Source of the DNA: Chloroflexi bacterium TSY
Lineage (GTDB): Bacteria; Chloroflexota; Anaerolineae; Caldilineales; Caldilineaceae
Reading direction: 5' to 3'
Length of the DNA stretch: 59,706 nucleotides
Assembly: GCA_019217005.1 (NCBI GenBank)
Contig: JAHBNG010000092.1
Coordinates: forward strand, 1-59,706
A model generated the notes under the pieces. The model was not told the DNA's origin. It ran no database searches and saw only the letters and a list, made by a program, of their open reading frames with translations. Shown in pieces: positions 1 to 8,741 of the stretch. A program made the position numbers and the translations under genes. Each line of letters starts with the position of its first letter. Position 1 is the first letter of the stretch.

Positions 1-50
1 TACGCTGGCAGAATTGCGGACGAAAGTACGAAGTTTAAATAATGTGACTA
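1..50 (-). repeat. Repeat family B, partial copy cut by window start
   Basis: The reverse complement of this stretch matches the outer part of the family B element at 11895-12109. 37 of 39 bases agree with 12038-12076, and the outermost 11 bases (TAGTCACATTA) reappear at 11894-11904. Only one half of the element is inside the window. Confidence 0.6.
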
Positions 51-51
51 T

Positions 52-136
52 TAGAACCTATCCAAAAAGTCGTTGCGAGACTGACCAGTTTCTCGGGTAA
101 GAATACACTGTCACAGAATATTTCGGATATGCCTTA
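52..136. repeat. Repeat family A copy 1 (about 85 bp, MITE-like)
   Basis: Degenerate copy of an 86-bp inverted-repeat element also found at 29145-29230 and 39443-39528. It has the AGAACCTATCC end, the central TTTCTCGGGT region and the TTTCGGATA end. It lies directly next to the family B fragment. Confidence 0.65.
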
Positions 137-169
137 ATCGTCCAAGGAGCGTTCTAATCTGTTTCATAA

Positions 170-205
170 AGTAGCCTCCGTTTGGATTAATGAACAGAGG
201 CTATT
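170..205. terminator. Hairpin, possible bidirectional terminator
   Basis: The arms at 170-182 and 193-205 pair at 11 of 13 positions around a short AT-rich loop. The sequence is followed by TGTTTC on the plus strand. It lies just downstream of the small minus-strand reading frame ending at 211, so it could end that transcript. The T-run is weak. Confidence 0.35.
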
Positions 206-210
206 TGTTT

Positions 211-340
211 CTACAATTCGGACCGCGAATCCTGCTCTAACTTTCGAACACGTTGTTCCAAATCCTTAGCCCGCTGAACAAGCGCATTCACATTCAGAAG
301 CAAATGCCCAATCGCTTGTTCTACAGAGAGCTTGCTCTGC
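211..340 (-). pseudogene. Remnant of a small coiled-coil protein
   Basis: One minus-strand frame is open for about 43 codons and ends in TAG at 213-211. It encodes a hydrophilic heptad-like peptide (about LVQRAKDLEQRVRKLEQD at its end) that looks like a coiled coil. There is no ATG or GTG in frame after the preceding stop, so it is either the tail of a decayed gene or spurious. No function can be given. Confidence 0.25.
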
Positions 341-442
341 GCGTGGGCGCCACTACAGTGCCCTCACTTTTTTGCTGTTACGTTAACTTACTTTCCGGGC
401 TTTAGCAGAAAAGATGACAATGAGGTGAAACAATCACGCTAC

Positions 443-2041
443 TCATTCCACTGTCGTCACCAGGAGCGGCTCTACCGTGACGCCCCTATCTGCATCATGA
501 GAGGGTGCTTCATAGATGGTTCGCGTCTCATCATCCACTGCTTCTACAAAGAAGATAACGGTGATTGTGGTCAATCCGAGTTGGCGGGCGTAGCGAGCGG
601 CCTGCACCAACGCGGCATGATACTCAAAGTCGCTGCGAAAGCTCTTGAGTTCTAATCCATAGCGCTGTTCTTGATAGCGGACGAGCAGGTCGATCTGTCC
701 GTTGCCAGTGGGAAACTCCGGATGCACGCGGCCACCAGTGCGCTGCAGGAACTGGGCCAACCACATATAGAGATTGAAGTGATAGACCGCTTCATAGAGG
801 CGCATGTCGCTCCGCCGCGGCGCATCTGTGAAGAGCCAGCCGTGATTCTTGTGCAGATACTGTTCGTAGAGGCGCATCATGTTTTTGATGTGCAGCCCCG
901 CTGGTGTCAGGATGTTGTCGAGCTTGGTAAAGGGTGGATAGAGTGCGCCCGTGTCCTGAAAAACGTCGCGCGCAAAGCGATTGAAGAGCCGTTTCTGCAC
1001 AAAGGGTGAGGGAAACATCACATACGATTCGGCAGCGCTCACAACCTCTTCGTCGATCACGCCATTCATGTAGAGATAGTTGATGCTGGGATCGTCATAG
1101 TTAAACTCGATCTTCCCATCTGTTTGCAGAAGTTCGATCAGGAAGTCGCGATGGGCCTCTTCGGTCGCTTTGCTAATGAGATTGATAATGTTGGCATTGG
1201 GCAGGCGTTTGGTGGCTGCGGCCTCGACGATCTCAAGATCGTGCAGCGTCAGCGTTGGGTTCTGCTCGTTATAGGTTTCGGTCAACAACTCGCCAAACCA
1301 CGAAGTCAACCCTGGCTGGCCGCGCAATTGGGTATAGAGCCGCTCGATAACGGCTGGCTCCACGCCCTGACCACTCTCCCGTTCATACCACCGAACCATC
1401 TCCGCCACTTCATCGAAGGTCAAGTTGGGAATATGCAGGCTGCGCTGCACGTTGAAGGGCGAGCCACGCGGATTGTCCAGCCCCAACACGCTGCGCACCC
1501 CGATCAGCGCCATGCCATGCAGAAGATAATCCTTCTCCGCAGTTGTTTTGCCGACCTGTTCGCGCCGTGTGTTGTAGATATTGCGGAAGACGCTGACTAG
1601 ACCAGTGATGGCCTCGGACGACAGCGCATCAAATTCGTCGAGAATCAGAATCAGCGGCTTTTGCAGCGCATTGCGCCTGAAGATTGTGTAGAAGTCATCG
1701 AGTTGCTGAATCTCGACAGGCGGGAGGGCCAGCTTTTCGCAAATCTCACGTGCAATGACCTGAGCAATGCGCACCACATCCGGCGTCATCTTCAAATGTT
1801 CCAGATTGATCTTAAGCACGTCAAAGTTGGCGTAGCTCGAGTCATTGCGCAGTTGCAACATGGCTTGCAACAGAATCCAGCTTTTGCCCCGTTGGCGTGG
1901 AGCCCAAACGGTGATGTAATGACCACCACGCATCGGATCTTCACCGAGCAGGTGGCCCACGGCCTCATCCACCAATGTCTGGCGCGGAACATAATAATTG
2001 AGTTCTGTATCAATCGGTCCATACGACGAAAATTTCCGCAT
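443..2041 (-). CDS. AAA-family ATPase with C-terminal PD-(D/E)XK-like domain
   Basis: 532-residue protein. The N-terminal third has a P-loop (PRQRGKSW, residues 48-55) and a Walker B strand with the DEFD acidic pair at about 136-139, as in the AAA_14/'AAA-like' group of STAND-related ATPases. The C-terminal 100 residues contain QIDLLV followed by LELKSF, the spaced D...ExK pattern of PD-(D/E)XK nucleases (compare DUF1703-type proteins). Such proteins are abundant in filamentous bacteria and often lie near mobile DNA; their substrates are mostly unknown. The ATG at 2041 follows a purine-rich AAGGAAATGGGG stretch. It is a lone gene convergent with nothing recognisable. Nuclease activity is inferred from motif spacing only. 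Confidence 0.8.
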   Translation of the reverse strand: MRKFSSYGPIDTELNYYVPRQTLVDEAVGHLLGEDPMRGGHYITVWAPRQRGKSWILLQAMLQLRNDSSYANFDVLKINLEHLKMTPDVVRIAQVIAREICEKLALPPVEIQQLDDFYTIFRRNALQKPLILILDEFDALSSEAITGLVSVFRNIYNTRREQVGKTTAEKDYLLHGMALIGVRSVLGLDNPRGSPFNVQRSLHIPNLTFDEVAEMVRWYERESGQGVEPAVIERLYTQLRGQPGLTSWFGELLTETYNEQNPTLTLHDLEIVEAAATKRLPNANIINLISKATEEAHRDFLIELLQTDGKIEFNYDDPSINYLYMNGVIDEEVVSAAESYVMFPSPFVQKRLFNRFARDVFQDTGALYPPFTKLDNILTPAGLHIKNMMRLYEQYLHKNHGWLFTDAPRRSDMRLYEAVYHFNLYMWLAQFLQRTGGRVHPEFPTGNGQIDLLVRYQEQRYGLELKSFRSDFEYHAALVQAARYARQLGLTTITVIFFVEAVDDETRTIYEAPSHDADRGVTVEPLLVTTVE

Positions 2042-2213
2042 TCTTACCCCATTTCCTTCTCTTCAACGGCCAACCCTGGTCATCACCATTCTGCTCCGCC
2101 CGTGACGATTCAATCCCATTATATCACGCCGCTATCTAGCTTGTCACAGCATATTGGACCCCCTCATAAGAAACAGGTATCTTACGTCTACAGTGACCTG
2201 ATTGGCATCTATT

Positions 2214-3294
2214 TCAAATGAGAACCTGGGCACCGACGCGGCGGGCCGTGGTGACGATGGCTTCGTATTGTGTTGTATGTAAGGGAATCCCGCGTTCCCG
2301 GCGCTCCGCTTCTACGTCAAATTCCGGATCGCCAGCGACCCGCACTCGGTCTGCGCCAGGTTCCGGTGGAGTGGCATGCAATTCCTGGATCATTGCGTCC
2401 ATCATCTTTTTAGATTGATCGACAGGCCGGAAGGCAGCAATGTCAATCGCCATGGTCCACGTCATGTTTTCACCGCTTGCCAGTTGGATCCCAAAGCCGC
2501 CCCCTGAGAGAACCCCGGCCAAAATATCGACCATGACGGCCAGACCGTACCCCCTTGTGACCACCCTGCTCGATGCTATTGCCCAGCGGATTCTGTGCCC
2601 AGGATTCGCTGCGTTGGACGGGTGGTTCAGTGATGGGAACGCCGTGTGAATCCACGGCCCATCCTTCCGGAATCGGAACACCCAACCGCCGGGCCAGACT
2701 CAACTTGCCGCTGGCCACGGTGGTCGTGGCCATATCCAGCAGGAAGGGGCGTTCGATGCCAGCTGGCGCGCCAAAGGCAATGGGATTCGTGCCCAGCCGG
2801 GGATGCGCGCCTTGGGCTGGACGCATAGAACGCGAGGCATTCGTGATCGCCATGCCAATCATATCCTGCTCTACGGCCATCATCGGATAGTACCCAACCA
2901 TGCCGATATGATGCCCGTTGCGCACAGTGGCCATACCTACGCCATGTTGCTGAGCCTTCGCAATCGAGATCTCCATGGCGCGGTGTGCAGCGACAAATCC
3001 CAGACCATTCCCACAATCCAACAAGGCGGTCGTGGCCGACTCGGAAATGGTTTCGACCGACTGTGGAATCGTGTATCGGCCATTCTCGATGGCCTGTACA
3101 TAGCCCGTCACGTTACCGACACCGTGGGTATCCACACCACGTAGGCTGGCCGATGTCAGAATTTCAGCCGTGATTTGGGCATGATTGTCCGGCACGTTGA
3201 CCGCGCGCAGGATTGTAAACACCTGGCGATGAATCGCACCCGGATCGACCCGTATTGCATCCTGCTCTGGGATATTCAGAAATTTTAGCGCCAT
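2214..3294 (-). pseudogene. Ldh-family (malate/L-lactate dehydrogenase type) oxidoreductase, single frameshift
   Basis: The N-terminal frame (3294 to about 2550) and C-terminal frame (about 2550 to 2214) together give about 360 residues, the normal size of the NAD(P)-dependent LDH2/MDH2 family (YiaK, YlbC, sulfolactate dehydrogenase). RGVDTHG at 52-58 is the family signature, and GYGLAVMVDIL after the junction is the usual C-terminal motif. Removing one base from the C5 run at 2550-2554 (G5 on the coding strand) restores an uninterrupted HKGYGLAV reading. The ATG at 3294 has a good AAGGAG ribosome site. A single homopolymer indel may be a real mutation or a sequence error. The substrate cannot be told from sequence. 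Confidence 0.85.
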
Positions 3295-3641
3295 GTTGAT
3301 CTCCTTTGAGTTGTTGTGCCTAGCATATCATTATAGGCATACTACCCCACTTTACCAATGTTGCCTTTTCGATACCCCATTTCCCTCATCCAGAATACCC
3401 CACTGTATACCGCATTTGGGCGATAGACTTCGTGCCCAGCAGCCGCTACACTATTGTCATACCGCGGTGAGATACGTTACAACCATCTATTTGTAAGCAA
3501 TCAGCATAGGAGACGATCTGTGAGTACCGAACACGAACAACCAATGGAACAACAGGTCAAAGCAAAACGTTCTTACCGCTGGTTAGTAATGGTGGTGAAG
3601 CGCAGCAACAGACACAACAGGTATCAGCCGCAGCCCAGGGG
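3295..3641. other. Intergenic region without supported gene
   Basis: The divergent region between the Ldh-type gene and the sulfatase remnant. A GTG at 3521 opens about 43 codons beginning VSTEHEQPMEQQVKAKRSYR, which could be the head of a decayed gene, but nothing supports translation. No hairpin or promoter stands out. Confidence 0.4.
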
Positions 3642-4191
3642 ATGCTAAACATTCTCTTAGTCCTAGTCGACTAGGAACGCTTCCACATCTTCGCCAATGG
3701 CCGTGACAATGAATTCTGGCCAGACGGCTTTGACCTTGCTGACGAGTTGGAATGGCATACTTTCCTGCGCAACAATGGGGTGAAGTTATGACACCGATTA
3801 CACGGGGCTACCGATTCCTGGCGGCACCCATACCAAACCCGGATCGAAAGACATGGAGCTCCCAACCTATGATGTTGATCAGGGAATCGAACCCATCAAT
3901 GGCTTTAACGCCATCAGCTATAATGATGGCGCATGATCGTTCAGACGGACTTCACATTCTCGACAATATTGGGGCAGCGAATCGAGCTTGTGCTGACCAA
4001 AGGCCCGCTGCTGCGCTATCGTTGTTATCGAGCAGATCTTGCAGCGTGGTGGGGCGCTGGTAGTTGAGCGCTGAGAAGTAGCGCCCAAACTTGTAGCGCC
4101 CATCAAAGACGCCACGCACCTGCCCGCGTTTGCTGAAGTCGGGGAACCCGAATTCGGATGTGCCGTCCTTAAGATTTTGAGTAGTCCGCAA
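3642..4191. pseudogene. Scrambled sulfatase remnant (N-terminal piece +, C-terminal piece -)
   Basis: On the plus strand, ATG 3642 starts MLNILLVLVD, a typical sulfatase first strand, then hits TAG (3672-3674) where sulfatases usually read Gln. The frame continues into ERFHIFANGRDNEFWP and is broken again. A third frame reads PGGTHT...LPTYD, resembling the middle of the same sulfatase subfamily. On the minus strand, 4191 to about 3990 encodes GVFDGRYKFGRYFS and YQRPTTLQDLLDNND, the usual C-terminal region of these enzymes. Head and tail face each other on opposite strands, so the gene has been rearranged as well as mutated. Assignment is by motif resemblance. Confidence 0.55.
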
Positions 4192-4482
4192 TTGCTCCCA
4201 AATCGCGTAATGAGTTAGATGAATTTGCCAAAGCAGGCGTGACTACGATTTTCTGTGCTTGTTCAAACGGAGCAACGAACCATCTTGAAAGCTTTTGCCA
4301 ACCTATTTCCGGATTGACTCTGTTATCCTGTATAATAAGTTTCTAATCCATCACGCAGAATCCCCAACCAGACTAAAATCTCCTCAAATCTTCATCTAAA
4401 TTGCAAACAATTTCCACCTAAATCTGTCCATATTTTCTAGACTTGATATAGAAATTGGCAATTTCCACGTTCATTTCTGCGC

Positions 4483-4511
4483 TTGACCTGCATGAGAAAA
4501 TATGGTACAAT
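4483..4511 (+). promoter_or_regulatory. Sigma70-like promoter of the primase gene
   Basis: TTGACC (4483-4488), a 17-base spacer and TACAAT (4506-4511), preceded by TGG so that it also fits an extended -10. It lies in an AT-rich 378-base gap, about 58 bases upstream of the primase ATG. Confidence 0.65.
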
Positions 4512-4569
4512 TTAGAACAGATGTTCCCTTTAAGAATGCGATTTGACCATATAGAGAAAGGCGAGACAG

Positions 4570-5880
4570 ATGATGAACATCCGCTCCGGATCGATCAATT
4601 TTGATCTATTGAAAAACTTCAACCAGCAGAAAAATTTATCTGCACAATCAGACTCCCCACCACAAACGAATACAGAGCGTCTCTTTCAACATCTACACCG
4701 CGATGGGATAGTCTCCCATTTGTGGACAGATGCGGGTCACCAATCATATTGGTTTAACATTGAGCGTTGTGCCCACTGCCCGCGACGGATCATTCCACGT
4801 CATTGGCACAAAAACAATGTCTTCTTTGCGGTGAATCCACTTGCGCAGATTCCGCCGCAGAATACAAGTGGCAACAAGGATCCTCGCTACATCAGCAGCC
4901 AGTTAGACTACATCACAGCCGTCAATGCCTTGTTTGCGGAGTACGATGGCAAAGACTACGTACGACTCCCTGAGTTTGTGGCAGAGCTCCCCGCTGACTT
5001 CAATCGCTTGAGCGACATTGGGCAGCGGAAAGCCGTGCGAGCAGCCAAAGAGGAGGCGTTTTATCGAACGCCAGACAGATTCAAGCAGCGCACGTTGCAG
5101 ATGATTCATGGGCTTGATATTGAGCCCAGCATCATCGTCGACAGTGGTGGTGGTTATCACTGCTATTGGCTGCTGCGCAACCCAGTGCCCGTAGACGAAG
5201 TCAATCGAGGAGATGTGCAAGCCATTCAGCATGGCTGGGTACAGATGGTTAGGGGTGATCCTGGTGCCTCCGATCTGCGGCGTGTTCTGCGCATGCCCGG
5301 TACGTATAATATGAAACCAGGATTTGGTCTCCAACATCCGAAAGTTGATTTTGTTAAAGCTGACTTTGATCAACTCTATGACTATCATGCTTTACAGGAA
5401 TTGGTCAGCGATTGGTTGCACGAAAATCGTCCGCGCAACGTCTCGGCGGCGATGCAAAGAAGCGCCAGGGCAAACGATGATCACAGCATTCGAGCGATCT
5501 TCAACCGACACTATAGTTTGGTGGATCTGCTAACAGGTCACGGATATCAGATCAGCTTTGAATCTGAGAACCTGGTTCGTTTGGCACGGCCTGGTCGCAA
5601 TCGCCATCAATCTTCAGTCACGGTTTTTCCTGCCCGCGAAGACGGCGCGCCTGAGCTATCAGTTCATTTTAGCACCAACGATGAACTCTATAGTGATGAA
5701 TACATAGATGAAACAACGGGACAGATCCGGCGACGTGCGCATGACGCGTTTACGGTTTATCGGATCTTGCAGCACGATGGGGATTGGCGGGCAGCGTATG
5801 AATCGGCAGAAGAAGCGCTAAACGCCGAAGGTTTGTTGGTTGAGACCGAAGATGAAGGATCGCTCTTTTCAAACTCCTAG
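4570..5880 (+). CDS. RepB-like primase (archaeo-eukaryotic primase superfamily), orphan
   Basis: 436 residues. The central region has the three expected primase motifs: acidic FAEYDGKD (E124, D126), SGGGYH at 192-197, and the basic RRVLRMPGT with D235 just before it. This is the pattern of RepB/PrimPol-type primases that start replication of plasmids and phages. The C-terminal part (HDAFTVYRILQHDGDW) resembles the linker that usually leads to a helicase, but the protein ends there and no helicase is next to it. It has its own promoter at 4483-4511 and a purine-rich GAAAGGCGAGA ribosome site. It is probably a remnant of, or recruit from, an integrated element. Polymerase activity is inference. 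Confidence 0.75.
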   Translation: MMNIRSGSINFDLLKNFNQQKNLSAQSDSPPQTNTERLFQHLHRDGIVSHLWTDAGHQSYWFNIERCAHCPRRIIPRHWHKNNVFFAVNPLAQIPPQNTSGNKDPRYISSQLDYITAVNALFAEYDGKDYVRLPEFVAELPADFNRLSDIGQRKAVRAAKEEAFYRTPDRFKQRTLQMIHGLDIEPSIIVDSGGGYHCYWLLRNPVPVDEVNRGDVQAIQHGWVQMVRGDPGASDLRRVLRMPGTYNMKPGFGLQHPKVDFVKADFDQLYDYHALQELVSDWLHENRPRNVSAAMQRSARANDDHSIRAIFNRHYSLVDLLTGHGYQISFESENLVRLARPGRNRHQSSVTVFPAREDGAPELSVHFSTNDELYSDEYIDETTGQIRRRAHDAFTVYRILQHDGDWRAAYESAEEALNAEGLLVETEDEGSLFSNS

Positions 5881-5891
5881 GAGGAAGGCTG

Positions 5892-5949
5892 AGGCAGAGG
5901 CGAAGGAAGAAGCCTCGACAGTACCTGCCTTTGCCTTCGCCTCTGCCTG
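5892..5949. terminator. Hairpin after primase gene
   Basis: An AGGCAGAGGCGAAGG arm (5892 on) is matched by CCTTCGCCTCTGCCT ending near 5949. The stem is strong but no T-run follows directly, so it may be a terminator or a palindromic repeat. Confidence 0.45.
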
Positions 5950-6034
5950 TACCCTGCCAACCATCGTGCTACTTGAATAGAACTTGGTGGTCCGCATCAC
6001 GACAAGATTGCTGATTCTATGATACCATTGCCGA

Positions 6035-8212
6035 ATGAAAAATTTGAGTCGAACCCAACTCCCACGATTTATACCGCACTCGTCCATAGATGAAAATAAA
6101 TTCCCCTATTCCACCCGGCTGAAAGTGGTCAAATCTATTCTCGTCTATGGCAGTGCTCGGCATATTCTGATTCTGTTCATTATCGCTGCTGTTTCGCTCG
6201 TTGCCTGTAGCCGGGATCGCGGGCCGCTGCGCGCGGAACGACCGCGCGCAACCTCAACGCCCGGTGAAAATCTATCCACTGCATCAACAGAACGCCCAGC
6301 CGCTGGCGGTTCTGGACTCAACGCACCCGTTGGCATTGCCACCCCCGCTCCACAGCTCGACATAAGCAGCTTGTCAACCGAAGAGCAGATCCGCCTTGTC
6401 ACCATGCCTACACGCGATTTGCGCGCCATCTCTTTGCGCTTGCGTCCCGACATCGATGAGATTCCGCTAGTCGTTGAAGATGGTAGTAGAGCGTATGAGG
6501 TCGGGGATCGATTAGACTTTTGGGTGCATAATTCCCAAAACAACTCCAATAGCCAGATCACAGCAGAGTTAGTCTATCGGACCGACGTTGCCTATGCATG
6601 GGTTGAGATCAATCAGAATTATGATTTGGACAAACTGAGTGCTTCGATTGACCGATTCAGCGAAGTTGCCTACCCCGCTGAAAAAGCCTTCTTTGGCGAC
6701 GAAGCCTCTCCGGGGATCGACAATGATCCGCGTCTGCATATTCTCCACTCGGTTGGAACAGGAAGTGGTGTTGCAGGATACTTTAGCAGCGCTGACCAAT
6801 ACAGTCGCCTGGCAAATCCTTTCTCCAATGAAAAGGAGATGTTCTATATCAATCTCCGCTGGTTGAATGGCCTCCGCAGTTATGACGCGTATGAAACTGT
6901 GCTTGCGCATGAATTTCAGCATATGGTTCATTGGGCCAATGATCGCAACGAAGAGACTTGGATCAATGAAGGATTTAGCGAGTTTGCGCAGGAAGTGGCA
7001 GATTATCCACCGGATATCACCTTTGTCCGTTCATTTAGTCGGCAGCCAGATACACAACTCAATACCTGGAATGAAGTAACAGGTGGTAATTCTGAACATT
7101 ATGGCAGTGCCTATCTCTTTGTTGCCTACTTTGCCCAGCGCTTTGGCCCTGAAATGACTCGGGCGCTTGTTGCACATCCGGCCAATGGGGCTGAAGGAGT
7201 GACTGCGACATTAGCCGAATCGGGCTTAGACTTGCAATTTGAAGATGTTTTTGCAGATTGGATTGCGGCCAATTACATAGACGACCCCAATGCGCTGGGT
7301 TTTGATGGCGTCTTTGGATATCATAAATTTGAGCATCCGGCACCACGTCTCGAACAAGAATTGGATAGCTATCCCGTTGAACCTATCGAAACCAATGTCA
7401 ACAACCATGCCGCTGACTATATTTTGCTCAAAGGCGAAGGGGATATTGTTATCAATTTTGAAGGACAATCCAAGACCCGTTTGGCCAACACAACAGCCTA
7501 CAGTGGACGGTATAGCTGGTGGAGCAATCGAGGAGATGATTCGGACAGTCATTTGACTCGCCGTTTTGATTTCACAGGGCTAAATATAGGGACGCCGATT
7601 GAGATGTCGGCCGCAATGTGGTGGGAGATCGAGATCGACTATGATTATGGCTACGTTTTGGCGAGTCGAGATGGTCAAAAATGGGATATTCTGGAAGGGC
7701 AGAATACAACCTTGGAAAATCCAAGCGGCAATAGCTTTGGTGCGGCCTATACAGGAAAAAGCGTCGACGCAGACGATGAGAATTTTGATACTCAGTCCGC
7801 TGGATGGATCACAGAGCGATTTGATCTGACACCCTATGCTGGCGAGGAAGTCTACGTGCGGTTCGAATATATAACTGATGATGCAGTGAATAGCAGTGGT
7901 TGGTTGGTCGATGACATTGAAATTCCAGCGATCGGATACGCCATCGACTTTGAGCAAGGCACTGGCGATTGGGAGAGTGAAGGTTGGCTGCTAACCGACA
8001 ACCAGTTGAGTCAGCGTTGGTTATTGCAGGTTCTAGAGCTGGAAGAGAATCTGCTAACTGAGGTGCGTCGTATCGCTGTCGATGCCAACGGACAAGCAAC
8101 GTTCGATGTTGAAAATCTTGGCAATGGTCGGACAGTCGTCTTGACAATTAGTGCGTTGGCACCTGTGACAACGGAACCAGCGACTTATACATATTGGATC
8201 GAGAGGAAATAA
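6035..8212 (+). CDS. Secreted zinc metalloprotease, lipoprotein (immune inhibitor A-like)
   Basis: 725 residues. A hydrophobic stretch at about 43-57 ends in LVAC (C58), a lipobox, so the protein is probably lipid-anchored outside the membrane. A proline/threonine-rich linker follows. HEFQH at about 292-296 with NEGFSEF about 15 residues later is the HExxH...E zinc site of gluzincin-like peptidases. The C-terminal half has jelly-roll-like beta modules (FEG...YSGRYSWWSNRGDD, then FDFTGL) as in immune inhibitor A and MAM-type domains. The start is uncertain: an internal Met nearer the hydrophobic segment is possible because the first 40 residues are long for an n-region. The ATG at 6035 lacks a strong ribosome site. 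It likely digests extracellular protein. Confidence 0.75.
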   Translation: MKNLSRTQLPRFIPHSSIDENKFPYSTRLKVVKSILVYGSARHILILFIIAAVSLVACSRDRGPLRAERPRATSTPGENLSTASTERPAAGGSGLNAPVGIATPAPQLDISSLSTEEQIRLVTMPTRDLRAISLRLRPDIDEIPLVVEDGSRAYEVGDRLDFWVHNSQNNSNSQITAELVYRTDVAYAWVEINQNYDLDKLSASIDRFSEVAYPAEKAFFGDEASPGIDNDPRLHILHSVGTGSGVAGYFSSADQYSRLANPFSNEKEMFYINLRWLNGLRSYDAYETVLAHEFQHMVHWANDRNEETWINEGFSEFAQEVADYPPDITFVRSFSRQPDTQLNTWNEVTGGNSEHYGSAYLFVAYFAQRFGPEMTRALVAHPANGAEGVTATLAESGLDLQFEDVFADWIAANYIDDPNALGFDGVFGYHKFEHPAPRLEQELDSYPVEPIETNVNNHAADYILLKGEGDIVINFEGQSKTRLANTTAYSGRYSWWSNRGDDSDSHLTRRFDFTGLNIGTPIEMSAAMWWEIEIDYDYGYVLASRDGQKWDILEGQNTTLENPSGNSFGAAYTGKSVDADDENFDTQSAGWITERFDLTPYAGEEVYVRFEYITDDAVNSSGWLVDDIEIPAIGYAIDFEQGTGDWESEGWLLTDNQLSQRWLLQVLELEENLLTEVRRIAVDANGQATFDVENLGNGRTVVLTISALAPVTTEPATYTYWIERK

Positions 8213-8216
8213 TCAT

Positions 8217-8585
8217 TTGACAACACGGAACACGCTGAAGAAATTTGACGGCAAACGGAAAACCTTCCTCGGAAGGTTTGAACGGTTTGGAACACGACAG
8301 TCACCGGAGGATGGCGAAGAGGAACAGACCATCCTGCTGACAGACATTGAAGATGCAAGTACCAGTCAAATTGTCACACCCTATGTCTGGTTTGGTTATG
8401 GCAAAGGATTCCAAAAATTGGGCGATCTCTCACGTGGTGACGTGATCCGTTTCTCCGCTCGTGTCGAGCGATACAAAAAGGGCTATGGCGGGATGCATGA
8501 CGTACAAGCTTTTATGGAGAAACCAGTTCATGTTGAATACACATTGGTAAAACCGACCCAGATATTGTTGGTCAGTGCTTCTTGA
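8217..8585 (+). CDS. Hypothetical small protein, beta-rich (OB-fold-like)
   Basis: 122 residues starting from TTG at 8217, five bases after the metalloprotease stop and behind a GAGAGG ribosome site that lies in the last codons of that gene. The composition is basic and aromatic, with alternating hydrophobic strands (VWFGYGKGFQKLGDLSRGD, VIRFSARVERYKKGY), which suggests an OB-like nucleic-acid-binding fold. I do not recognise the family. Close spacing suggests co-transcription with the metalloprotease. Confidence 0.6.
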   Translation: MTTRNTLKKFDGKRKTFLGRFERFGTRQSPEDGEEEQTILLTDIEDASTSQIVTPYVWFGYGKGFQKLGDLSRGDVIRFSARVERYKKGYGGMHDVQAFMEKPVHVEYTLVKPTQILLVSAS

Positions 8586-8741
8586 AATCCTGAATGCATC
8601 ATCGTACTATAGATGTTCAGAGAATGTTTTTCCACGCGAAACAGAAGCTTGTCAGCATCTCAGCTGGTCAGCCAGAGAGCTGAAGTATCCGTCTACATCC
8701 TGCCCGTGGATTTTTAGTGGTAATATGCAAAAAATGATAAA

